Assembly (NCBI GenBank): GCA_014378125.1
Contig: JACMOG010000796.1
Coordinates: forward strand, 1-5,363
Source: Vitreoscilla sp.
GTDB taxonomy: Bacteria; Pseudomonadota; Gammaproteobacteria; Burkholderiales; Burkholderiaceae
Length of the DNA stretch: 5,363 nucleotides
Direction: 5' to 3'
Notes under the pieces: model-generated
What the model was told of the DNA's origin: nothing
Seen by the model: only the letters and a program-made list of their open reading frames with translations
Databases searched by the model: none
Program-made: the position numbers and the translations under genes
Shown here: piece after piece, positions 1 through 5,363 of the stretch
How the letters are laid out: each line of letters opens with the position of its first letter
Position numbering within the stretch: the stretch's first letter is position 1

Positions 1-731
1 AGAAGCCGAAACGGCGCGCCGGCCTCGGGCCCCAGCAGCCGCTGCAGGCCCACCAGCACGCGCCGCGACTCGCCCCTGACCACGCGCTTGTCGCCCCGTC
101 GCCCCACCCGCAGCTGGTCCTTCCCGTCGTCCACCTGCAGCGTGGCCTGGCGCACGATGCGCACCAGCACGTCGCCCTGGTCGCGCAGCAGCCGGTCGAG
201 GAACAGCAGCGACGAGCTGAACGTGATGCCCTGGCGCACCGCGTGGCGCAGCCGGTCGATGGAGCGCAGCGGATGCACGCGCGCGGTGATGGCCATGCGC
301 GGGCCCACGTTGACCCACAGCGTCTCGATCTGCGACGGATCGAACGAGAACTCGAACGACACGTCGTTGACCACGGCCACCAGCGTGTCGCGCGCGTCCT
401 CGATGCGCGTGGAGCGCGAGCCCTCGTGCAGGGCCTCGAAGAACTCGGGCGCGACGGCCAGGTTCTGCGCGATCCAGGGCTCGGCGCCGGCGTCGGTGAG
501 GTTGAAGTGCAGCCAGAGGAAGTCGCCAGCGGGGGCCGACTCATCAGCCAGCCAGGCGAGCGCGCCCGCCAGGTCGGTGGCCGCGCCCGCGGCGCCACCG
601 GCGAACAGGTAGCCGCAGATCAAGCCATTCGGGTCGGAGCCGTAGCGGATGTCCATGAATGCGGTGAGTGCCTTGCGTCGGGCATCGTCGGGCGTGCCGG
701 AAGGCGCGGCAAACCTAGCATGCTCGCTCAT
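1..731 (-). CDS. CorA/ZntB-family divalent cation transporter, N-terminal part (3' end outside window)
   Basis: This open frame starts at ATG 731 and runs without a stop off the left edge, giving 243 complete codons. The protein reads as the cytoplasmic N-terminal domain of a CorA-superfamily transporter of the ZntB type. It has a WLHFN segment at about 73-77 (E. coli ZntB has WLHLN), then EGSRSTR at about 103-109 (ZntB: GESTRPR). A stretch with TLWVNVGPRMAITAR follows near the centre, then a long helical region, ending in a VLVGLQRLLGPEAG segment at about 225-238 that matches the pre-membrane helix of ZntB (QLIVMRRYMAPQ). The family forms pentameric inner-membrane channels for Zn2+ or Mg2+. 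The two C-terminal membrane helices and the GMN/GVN selectivity motif would lie beyond the edge, so ion preference cannot be judged. The start is supported by a strong Shine-Dalgarno at 739-744. A later Met26 is possible but has no comparable site. It is divergent from the TPR gene. Family assignment is firm; zinc specificity is not shown. Confidence 0.85.
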   Translation of the reverse strand, partial: MSEHARFAAPSGTPDDARRKALTAFMDIRYGSDPNGLICGYLFAGGAAGAATDLAGALAWLADESAPAGDFLWLHFNLTDAGAEPWIAQNLAVAPEFFEALHEGSRSTRIEDARDTLVAVVNDVSFEFSFDPSQIETLWVNVGPRMAITARVHPLRSIDRLRHAVRQGITFSSSLLFLDRLLRDQGDVLVRIVRQATLQVDDGKDQLRVGRRGDKRVVRGESRRVLVGLQRLLGPEAGAPFRL

Positions 732-841
732 TGGTGTGACCTCCCCGTGACGACCCGGCCGATGGCAGCTCGTGCCGTTACAGGCGCATGGCAAGATCGG
801 CGGCATCGGCGCCTCGGCGCCTGCACCGGAAATCCTTGCGC
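732..841. other. Divergent intergenic region between transporter and TPR gene
   Basis: These 110 bases separate two genes read outward, so promoters for both should lie here. I see no convincing -35/-10 pair on either strand. A small tandem palindrome, GGCGCC-TC-GGCGCC, lies at 808-821, 20 bases before the TPR start codon. It could fold weakly or be chance in such GC-rich DNA. An in-frame ATG at 788 could extend the TPR gene upstream. Confidence 0.5.
739..744 (-). promoter_or_regulatory. Strong Shine-Dalgarno for the CorA/ZntB gene
   Basis: On the minus strand the sequence reads GGGGAGGTCACACCA immediately before ATG 731. The GGAGGT core lies about 7-8 bases from the start codon, a near-ideal site, and it decides this start over the internal Met26. 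Confidence 0.8.
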
Positions 842-2119
842 ATGAATGTTCTCCTCAGGGCGACGAGCGCCCTCCTCGCGACGGCGTGGTCGCTGTGCGC
901 TGGCGCCGCCGACGCGCCCGCCGCGCCCACGCCCGCGCCCGCGCCCGCGCCCTCCGCCTCCGCGCCCGCTTTGGCTACCTCCGCGCCCGCGTTTGCCGCC
1001 TCCGCGCCGGCCAGGTGCGCCGCGCCGGGCACCGACCGCGCCGCCAACCAGGCCTGCGCCGTGGCCCTCGCCCGGCATGCCGAAGCCGAGCGCGTGGCCG
1101 GCCGCAACGACGCCGCGCTGGCCGCGTTCTCGCGTGCCGACGAGTTCACGCCGGAAGACCTGCGCTTCCTGATGGCGCGCGCGTCGATGTCGCTGAAGCT
1201 CGCCAACCAGATGACTCCCGCCGGGCTCGACACGGCCGCCAGGGCCGCGCCCGACGACCTCGGCCTGGCGATGCTGCACGCCGAGCTGTCGCTGGCCAAG
1301 AAGGACTACGCCACCAGCCTGGCCGACATCGACCGGGTGCTCGCGAAGCGACCGCAGGCCGGGATGGCCTGGGAGATGCGCGCCACCGTCGACGCCGCGC
1401 GTCCCGACTTCGCCGCCGCGCGCGCCGACGTGTGGCGGGCGCTGCAACTCGACCCGAAGTCGGCCACCTCGCTGCGCCTGCGCGGCATCGTGCGCAACAA
1501 TGCCGGCGACTACGCCGGTGCGCTGGCCGACTACCAGGCGGCGCACGCCATCGTGCCGCGGCCGGACGACCCGTTCGTGATCGGCTCGACGCAGTTCCTG
1601 CAGCATCGGTTCGCCGATTCGGCCGCCACGCTGGCGCGGCGCGCGCCGCCGGCGCCCGAAGGCACTTATTGGACCGTGTGGCGCTACCTGGCGCTGGCTC
1701 GCCTGACGGGCGTCGAGCGCGCCAGCGGCGCCCTCGGGCCCGGCGCGGCGCCCGGCCAGGCGGTGGCGTGGCCGGTGCCGGTGATCGACTACCTGCACGG
1801 CACGCTGGACTCGAAGGCATTGCTCGATTTCGCGCAGAAGTCACAGGAAGCGCACGACCTGTCGCAGGTCTGCGAGGCCCACTTCTACATGGCCGAGGAC
1901 GCGCTGCTGCGCCAGCGCGGCGACGCCATCGCGCTGTTCCGCCAGGCGGCCGCGGAGTGCCCGCAGAACTTCCACGAGTACGAGGGCGCGGTGGCCGAGC
2001 TGCGCGCGGCCGGCGTGCCGCTGCAGGCGCCCGGGCCGGCGGTGGCGGCCGGGCCGACGGTGACGGCCGCACCGGCGCCGCAGACGCCGCCCGCATCCGC
2101 ACCCGCGCCCGCGCCCTGA
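842..2119 (+). CDS. Secreted NlpI-like tetratricopeptide-repeat protein with Ala/Pro-rich ends
   Basis: This 425-residue protein starts at ATG 842, chosen over an in-frame ATG at 788. The later start gives a clean signal peptide (MNVLLR, a hydrophobic stretch, then cleavage near AGA-AD at 22/23) and has a GGAAA at 828-832. Cys19 is not in a proper lipobox, so a soluble periplasmic protein is more likely than a lipoprotein. Residues 24-60 are Ala/Pro/Ser-rich. TPR-like helical pairs cover about 71-104, 139-172, 173-206 and 207-240, with the usual small-residue pattern and motifs such as NNAGDYAGALADYQAA. The C-terminal half (TYWTVWRYLALARL, WPVPVIDYLHG, CEAHFYMAEDALL, CPQNFHEYEGAVAEL) follows the pattern of the E. 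coli lipoprotein NlpI C-terminus (WVVWLYLAE, ETNFYLGKYYL, NFVEHRYALLEL). NlpI is a scaffold for peptidoglycan hydrolases; that this protein does the same is only inference. The last ~35 residues are again Ala/Pro-rich. Cys344 and Cys373, 29 residues apart, and Cys59/Cys72 might form disulfides. Confidence 0.8.
   Translation: MNVLLRATSALLATAWSLCAGAADAPAAPTPAPAPAPSASAPALATSAPAFAASAPARCAAPGTDRAANQACAVALARHAEAERVAGRNDAALAAFSRADEFTPEDLRFLMARASMSLKLANQMTPAGLDTAARAAPDDLGLAMLHAELSLAKKDYATSLADIDRVLAKRPQAGMAWEMRATVDAARPDFAAARADVWRALQLDPKSATSLRLRGIVRNNAGDYAGALADYQAAHAIVPRPDDPFVIGSTQFLQHRFADSAATLARRAPPAPEGTYWTVWRYLALARLTGVERASGALGPGAAPGQAVAWPVPVIDYLHGTLDSKALLDFAQKSQEAHDLSQVCEAHFYMAEDALLRQRGDAIALFRQAAAECPQNFHEYEGAVAELRAAGVPLQAPGPAVAAGPTVTAAPAPQTPPASAPAPAP
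929..1021 (+). repeat. In-gene low-complexity repeats: GCGCCC hexamers and three 21-bp units
   Basis: At 929-952 GCGCCC-like hexamers repeat in tandem and encode a Pro-Ala run. At 959-1021 three 21-base units follow, encoding the heptads SAPALAT, SAPAFAA and SAPARCA (residues 40-60). They form a flexible linker between the signal peptide and the TPR domain. A shorter run of the same hexamer closes the gene at 2099-2116. Length variation between strains would be expected from slippage. Confidence 0.7.
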
Positions 2120-2123
2120 CGAC

Positions 2124-3107
2124 TCACTTCAGCTCGGTGCTGTAGTTCGCCGGTATCCACTGCCACGACTTGCCCGCCGCGCGCAGGTGGCCCAGGCCGG
2201 GAAACTGCAGGTGCGCGGCGCCCACCAGCGCGCCCTCCGTCGCGGCCAGCTTGAACACGGCGTCGCGCGATCGCTCGGCGGCCTTCGGGTCGCTGTCGTA
2301 CGCGATCGTCACGCCCGGTTCGGCGAACTGCACCGCGGCCACGTGGACGAGGTCGCCGATCACCAGCAGGCGCTGGCCCTTGCTCTCGACCGCGTAGGAC
2401 GCATGGCCCGCGGTATGGCCGTGGCTGGCCAGCGTGCGGATGCCCGGCACCGGCTCGCCGTCGGCCTCGAAGGGCTGGTACTTGCCGGCGGCCACGTACG
2501 GGTTGACCGACGCCATCGCGCCCTGGAAGAAGCCCTTCATGCCCTCGGGCGCGGCCGCCAGGTTGGCCTGCGACAGCCAGAAGTCGGAGTCGCGCTTGTC
2601 GGCGTGCAGCGTGGCGTTGGGAAACACGCGCTGGCCGTCGGCCGACAGGCCGCCCACGTGGTCGGGGTGCATGTGCGTGACGAAGATGTCGTCCACCTGC
2701 CCGGGCTGGTAGCCGGCCGCGCGCAGGTTGGCCAACAGCTTGCCCACGGTGGGCCCGAACAGCGGGCCGGCGCCCGCGTCGATCAGCACGAGACGCGTGC
2801 CGGTGTTGACGACGAAGGCGTTGACCGAGGTCTCCACCGGCCCCTTGACGAAGGCCCTGGCCAGCGCGGCGTCCGTCGTGGCGGCCGGCTCGGCCAGCAG
2901 CTTGGCCACGTCGAGGTCGATGGTGCCGTCGCTCAGCGCGGTGATCTCGAAGTCGCCCAGCATCGTGCGATAGAAGCCCGGGGCCTGGGTGCGTTGCTGT
3001 GGCGCGGCGGCCGACGCGGTGGCCGGCACGAGCAGCAGCGTGGCACCGCCCGCGGCAAGCGCGGCGGCCAGCACGGTGACGTTGAACAGTTGTCGGAAGC
3101 GGTTCAT
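2124..3107 (-). CDS. Exported metallo-beta-lactamase-fold hydrolase, methyl parathion hydrolase-like (probable lactonase/esterase)
   Basis: The protein has 327 residues, close to MPH at about 331. A signal peptide ends near ASA-AAP (33/34), pointing to the periplasm. The dinuclear metal site is complete: HMHPDH gives His145, His147, Asp149 and His150; HGHTAGH gives His231; GDLVH gives Asp252; AAHLQFPGLGH gives His299. These equal MPH His147, His149, Asp151, His152, His234, Asp255 and His302. Long stretches follow MPH closely from memory, including LGDFEITALSDGT, ANLRAAGYQPGQVDDI and GAMASVNPYV. MPH pocket aromatics Phe119, Trp179 and Phe196 are kept as Phe117, Trp177 and Phe193. However, the five sites that separate MPH from its lactone-hydrolysing ancestor are in the ancestral state here (see findings), so a lactonase or arylesterase role is likelier than organophosphate hydrolysis. 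The start at 3107 has only a weak AAGAGA site 7-8 bases upstream. The gene converges on the TPR gene with four bases between stops, and a LysR remnant lies immediately upstream. Confidence 0.92.
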   Translation of the reverse strand: MNRFRQLFNVTVLAAALAAGGATLLLVPATASAAAPQQRTQAPGFYRTMLGDFEITALSDGTIDLDVAKLLAEPAATTDAALARAFVKGPVETSVNAFVVNTGTRLVLIDAGAGPLFGPTVGKLLANLRAAGYQPGQVDDIFVTHMHPDHVGGLSADGQRVFPNATLHADKRDSDFWLSQANLAAAPEGMKGFFQGAMASVNPYVAAGKYQPFEADGEPVPGIRTLASHGHTAGHASYAVESKGQRLLVIGDLVHVAAVQFAEPGVTIAYDSDPKAAERSRDAVFKLAATEGALVGAAHLQFPGLGHLRAAGKSWQWIPANYSTELK

Positions 3108-3157
3108 GAAGATCTCTTTTCGTGTTGTGGTTGAACGATGGCACGATTGTGTTGGCC
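3108..3157. other. Short upstream region of the MBL hydrolase gene, overlapping the LysR remnant
   Basis: This is a relatively AT-rich pocket between the hydrolase start and the recognisable LysR fragment. On the minus strand it holds AAAAGAGAT, a weak ribosome binding site. It also has a short direct repeat, ACGAT, at 3135-3139 and 3143-3147. I cannot identify a sigma-70 promoter. Because the usual divergent intergenic region seems lost, the hydrolase promoter must lie here or inside the remnant, if the gene is still expressed. Confidence 0.35.
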
Positions 3158-3480
3158 GCGCCCGAGGACCTGCTGCAGCACGACTGCATCACCGTGGTGA
3201 CGGCCGCGCTCGCCGGCCCGGCGTGGCGCTTCGCCGGCGTGCGCCGCGGAGCCGCGCTGCCCGTCACGGGCAAGCTGCGCACCGACGACAAGGACTGCGC
3301 GTTGCAGGCCGCGCTCGCGGGCATCGGCATCGCGCACCTGGCGAGCTGGGTAGTGAGCGACGACATCGTGGCCGGCCGCCTGGTGCCGCTGTTTCCCGAC
3401 GCGCAAAGTCCCGACTCCGTGGTGATGCCCACCATCACTCGCCGCGACGCCAAGCGCCCTCCGGAGCGGTTGCTGACCCT
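3122..3480 (+). pseudogene. LysR-type transcriptional regulator remnant (C-terminal effector-domain fragment only)
   Basis: Translated from 3122, the first ~93 residues read as the end of a LysR substrate-binding domain. They include PEDLLQHDCI (about 14-23), AWRF (34-37), then LPVTGKLRTDDKDCALQAAL, AGIGIAHLASWVV and DDIVAGRLVPLFPD (about 80-93, ending at 3400). In intact regulators of about 300 residues this corresponds to roughly residues 190-285. The winged helix-turn-helix, the linker helix and the first part of the effector domain are absent, and an in-frame stop lies at 3107-3109. After 3400 the typical ending with a final helix is not recognisable; the frame simply runs on antisense through the neighbouring genes. 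It therefore looks broken at the 5' end and probably at the 3' end. Intact LysR genes often lie divergent to the gene they control, which matches this position beside the hydrolase gene. The fragment cannot bind DNA as LysR proteins do. Confidence 0.72.
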
Positions 3481-3949
3481 ATCCCCGCCCGTGCCCCGTC
3501 CGCACCGCGGGCGAGACGGCCATCAGCTCGTCCAGGCTCGCCGTGAACTCCACGCCCTTCGCGCCCTCGCGCGTGACGCGAAACCCGAGCCGCCGATGGA
3601 ACGCCATCGACAGCCGGTTGGTGCGATAGACGTTGCTGCGCAGCGCCGTGATGGACCGGCGCGCGGCCAGGCCGGCGATCTGCGCGAACAGGTCGCGGAA
3701 GACGTTCGCGTCGCGATGCGCGGGGTGGGTGTTGAAGCCCAGCACGAACCACAGCCCGTCGTCCTGCGGACGCAGCATCGCGTAGGCCACCAGCGCGCCG
3801 TCGCGGCGCACGGTGACGACCTCGGCCGTCGCCATCGATTCCTCCAGCCGCTGGCGCTGCGTGGCGGCGTCGAACACGTCGCCCGCAAGCTCGGTGTGCT
3901 CGCGCAACGTCAGCAGGTCGAGGGACAGCAGTTCGTCGACGTCGGTCAT
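3479..3949 (-). CDS. GNAT-family acetyltransferase-like protein (degenerate acetyl-CoA loop)
   Basis: This 156-residue protein starts at ATG 3949 and ends with TAG at 3481-3479. The fold pattern is that of a Gcn5-related N-acetyltransferase. A strand VVTVRRDGALVAYAML lies at about 44-59, then LWFVLGFNTHPAHRDANVF (66-84) in the place of motif A. After a helix come ITALRSNVYRTN (100-111) and the very typical motif B AFHRRLGFRV (116-125), then a final GVEFTAS strand. The pyrophosphate-binding loop consensus (Q/R-x-x-G-x-G/A) is not seen; HRDANVF stands there, with no glycine. Acetyl-CoA binding may be altered or lost. The substrate is unknown. The start codon overlaps the stop of the upstream peptidase (ATGA) and no Shine-Dalgarno precedes it (GCCTCCGGCCCG), so translation probably depends on ribosomes finishing the peptidase. 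Confidence 0.78.
   Translation of the reverse strand: MTDVDELLSLDLLTLREHTELAGDVFDAATQRQRLEESMATAEVVTVRRDGALVAYAMLRPQDDGLWFVLGFNTHPAHRDANVFRDLFAQIAGLAARRSITALRSNVYRTNRLSMAFHRRLGFRVTREGAKGVEFTASLDELMAVSPAVRTGHGRG
3946..3949 (-). promoter_or_regulatory. ATGA stop-start overlap coupling peptidase and GNAT gene
   Basis: On the minus strand ATGA carries the GNAT start codon (3949-3947) and the peptidase stop TGA (3948-3946). With no purine-rich site upstream of the start, termination-reinitiation is the likely way the second gene is translated. The two genes should share one transcript. Confidence 0.8.
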
Positions 3950-5363
3950 CGGGCCGGAGGCTGGAACCGCGCGTCGCCGAACTGCCACAGCATGAAGCTC
4001 CAGCGATCGGCGTCGGTCTCCTCGCGCTCGGACTTCGTGCTGCCGATGCCATGGCCGCCGTCGTACTGGAGGCGCAGCAGCACCGGCTTGCCCGAGGTGG
4101 AGGCCGCCTGCACGCGCGCGGCCATCTTCAACGCCTGCCAGGCCGGCACGCGCGGGTCGTTCATGCCCGCCGTCAGCAGCATGGCCGGATACTTCACGCC
4201 GTCCACGACGTGATGGAACGAGTCCATCTCCAGCAGGCCGTTGAACTGCGGCTTGTCGGAGACGCTGCCGAACTCGGGCACGTTGGCCGGGCCGGCCGCG
4301 GTGGTCTCGTCTCGCACCGTATCGAGGTCGCCGACCTGCGACACCACCGCAGCGAACAGGTCGGGCCGCGTGGTCATGGCGCGCCCCACCGCGATGCCGC
4401 CCGCGCTGGTGCCGTCGATGGCCAGCCTGGTCCGGCTCGTGTAGCCCTTCTCGACCAGGTACTCGCCGCAAGCGATCAAGTCTCTCCAGGTGTTGGGCTT
4501 GCTCAGCTCCTTGCCCGCCAGGTGCCACTGCTCGCCGTAGATGCCGCCGCCGCGCACGTGGCACGTGGCCATCACGCCGCCCATCTCGTACCAGCCGAGC
4601 CAGCGCGCGATGTACACGGGGTCGTCGATGGCACCGTAGGCGCCGTAGCCGTCGAGCTCCGTCGGATTGTTGCCGTCCAGCTTCATGCCCTTGCGGTGCA
4701 CGATGGACAGCGGCACCTGGAGGCCGTCGTGACTCTTGACCAGCACCTCCTCGGCGACCAGGTCGTCCGGCGCGCCGAACGGGCCGGTGACCTGCAGGCC
4801 CGTGTCGGCCGTCTGCGCGTCCCTGGCGCCGACGCCCACGATGACCTCGTCGTGGGTCCACGAGTCGATGGTGACGATCACGCCGGGCCGGCGCACGTCG
4901 ACGTCCACGATGGCGATGGCCCCGGTGGCAGGCAGCGGGACGGCCACGGGCTGCGCCCCTCTCGCATAGGCCACCCGGTACAGCCTGCCGGTGGTGCCGT
5001 CATGCGAACGCACGTACAGCGCGTCCTGCGCGGCGGCGATCTGGTCGACCACCTCGCGGCCTGGCGCCACCACCACGTCGGCCAGCGCCAGGTCGGGTTT
5101 CGCCATTCTCGTGCGCAGCACCTTGTAGCGCGAGGCGCCCTGGTGCGTCAGCACGTACAGGTCGTCGCCGTGCACGGCGAAGGACGTGACCTCGGCGTCG
5201 CGTCCGAACAGCTTGCGCCAGCGCGTCTTCGCGCCCGGGGGCTGCCCGGCGGGCGCGGCATAGAGTTCGTTCTCCGCCTGCACGCCATTCGTGGACCGCG
5301 CCACGGTCCAGCCCGTACCCGCCAGCGGGTTGACGAACGGAAACTCGTCGAGCGACACCTTCA
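3946..5363 (-). CDS. Prolyl oligopeptidase-family (S9A) serine peptidase, C-terminal part (5' end outside window)
   Basis: The frame is open at the right edge. About 472 residues are present against about 700 for the family, so some 235 N-terminal residues are missing. Residue numbers here count from the in-frame GTG at 5358, which is probably not the true start. Residues 1 to about 210 are beta-rich, fitting the second half of the seven-bladed propeller. The alpha/beta-hydrolase domain follows: YGAYG, then MGGVMATCHVRGGGIYGEQWH, then EYLVEKGYTS and the nucleophile elbow GTSAGG with Ser318. Asp401 lies in MNDPRVP and His436 in DGGHG. With a constant offset of 236 these equal porcine Ser554, Asp641 and His680, and Arg403 equals the substrate-carboxylate-binding Arg643. 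The position of the proline-stacking Trp595 is Asn359 here, so strict post-proline specificity is doubtful. The family cleaves short peptides. A signal peptide, if any, is outside the window. The gene overlaps the GNAT gene by four bases. Confidence 0.9.
   Translation of the reverse strand, partial: KVSLDEFPFVNPLAGTGWTVARSTNGVQAENELYAAPAGQPPGAKTRWRKLFGRDAEVTSFAVHGDDLYVLTHQGASRYKVLRTRMAKPDLALADVVVAPGREVVDQIAAAQDALYVRSHDGTTGRLYRVAYARGAQPVAVPLPATGAIAIVDVDVRRPGVIVTIDSWTHDEVIVGVGARDAQTADTGLQVTGPFGAPDDLVAEEVLVKSHDGLQVPLSIVHRKGMKLDGNNPTELDGYGAYGAIDDPVYIARWLGWYEMGGVMATCHVRGGGIYGEQWHLAGKELSKPNTWRDLIACGEYLVEKGYTSRTRLAIDGTSAGGIAVGRAMTTRPDLFAAVVSQVGDLDTVRDETTAAGPANVPEFGSVSDKPQFNGLLEMDSFHHVVDGVKYPAMLLTAGMNDPRVPAWQALKMAARVQAASTSGKPVLLRLQYDGGHGIGSTKSEREETDADRWSFMLWQFGDARFQPPAR

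Noticed and set aside
788..841. ATG 788 as the TPR gene start
   Set aside because: It would place 18 Arg-rich residues (MARSAASAPRRLHRKSLR) before the signal peptide. ATG 842 gives a normal-length signal sequence.
929..952. GCGCCC tandem hexamers as a regulatory or CRISPR-like repeat
   Set aside because: They lie in frame within the TPR gene and encode a Pro-Ala linker. There are no spacers and no repeat length suitable for CRISPR.
728..1798. Long minus-strand open frames across the TPR gene
   Set aside because: Arg/Gly-rich translations without domain character, explained by high GC content on the opposite strand of a clearly coding frame.
2124..3107. Naming the MBL gene mpd (methyl parathion hydrolase)
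   Set aside because: Overall resemblance is strong, but the specificity-determining positions are in the lactonase-like ancestral state, so the symbol would imply an unsupported activity.
3486..3513. CGCCCG/CGGGCG inverted repeat near the GNAT 3' end as a terminator
   Set aside because: It lies inside the GNAT coding sequence, has a short stem with a loop of about 16 bases and no T-run, and such repeats are frequent at this GC content.
3122..4213. A 363-codon plus-strand open frame starting at GTG 3122, possibly an intact gene
   Set aside because: Only the first ~93 codons look like a real protein (LysR C-terminus). The rest is antisense to the well-supported GNAT and peptidase genes and has the odd composition of a shadow frame.
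3946..5358. GTG at 5358 as the true start of the peptidase
   Set aside because: It would leave a prolyl oligopeptidase lacking about 235 N-terminal residues. The frame is still open to the window edge and the preceding bases show no clear ribosome binding site, so the gene simply begins outside the window.

Overview
The window is about 70% GC with strong G/C third-position bias. Its gene content (a CorA/ZntB-type transporter, a secreted TPR protein, a LysR-type regulator remnant, a methyl parathion hydrolase-like metallo-beta-lactamase, an S9 prolyl oligopeptidase) fits a high-GC betaproteobacterium, probably Burkholderiales. That assignment is inference from composition and protein style; there is no rRNA or marker gene to fix it. 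I found no tRNA, rRNA, CRISPR array, insertion sequence or phage gene.

Layout, left to right. (1) 1-731, minus strand: N-terminal 243 residues of a CorA/ZntB-family cation transporter, cut by the window edge, with a strong ribosome binding site. (2) 732-841: a 110-bp divergent intergenic region. (3) 842-2119, plus strand: a secreted or periplasmic NlpI-like TPR protein with Ala/Pro-rich segments at both ends. (4) 2124-3107, minus strand: an exported metallo-beta-lactamase-fold hydrolase very similar in layout to methyl parathion hydrolase (MPH). It converges on gene 3 with four bases between the stop codons. (5) 3122-about 3480, plus strand: the C-terminal part of a LysR-type regulator with no DNA-binding half, read as a pseudogene. 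(6) 3479-3949, minus strand: a small GNAT-like acetyltransferase. (7) 3946-5363, minus strand: the C-terminal two thirds of a prolyl oligopeptidase-family serine peptidase, 5' end outside the window. Genes 7 and 6 overlap by ATGA and form a translationally coupled pair.

The two points most worth attention are these. First, the MPH-like enzyme carries, at the five sites known to have created phosphotriesterase activity in MPH, the ancestral lactonase-type states (Leu70, no inserted Ser, His255, Ile268, Tyr270). It is therefore more likely a lactonase/esterase cousin than an organophosphate hydrolase. Second, a headless LysR remnant sits directly upstream of and divergent to this enzyme, where an intact regulator would be expected. 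This suggests a deletion that removed the regulator's DNA-binding half and the original shared promoter. The peptidase also lacks the tryptophan that lines the proline pocket of classical prolyl oligopeptidase. No wholly new multi-gene system is evident.
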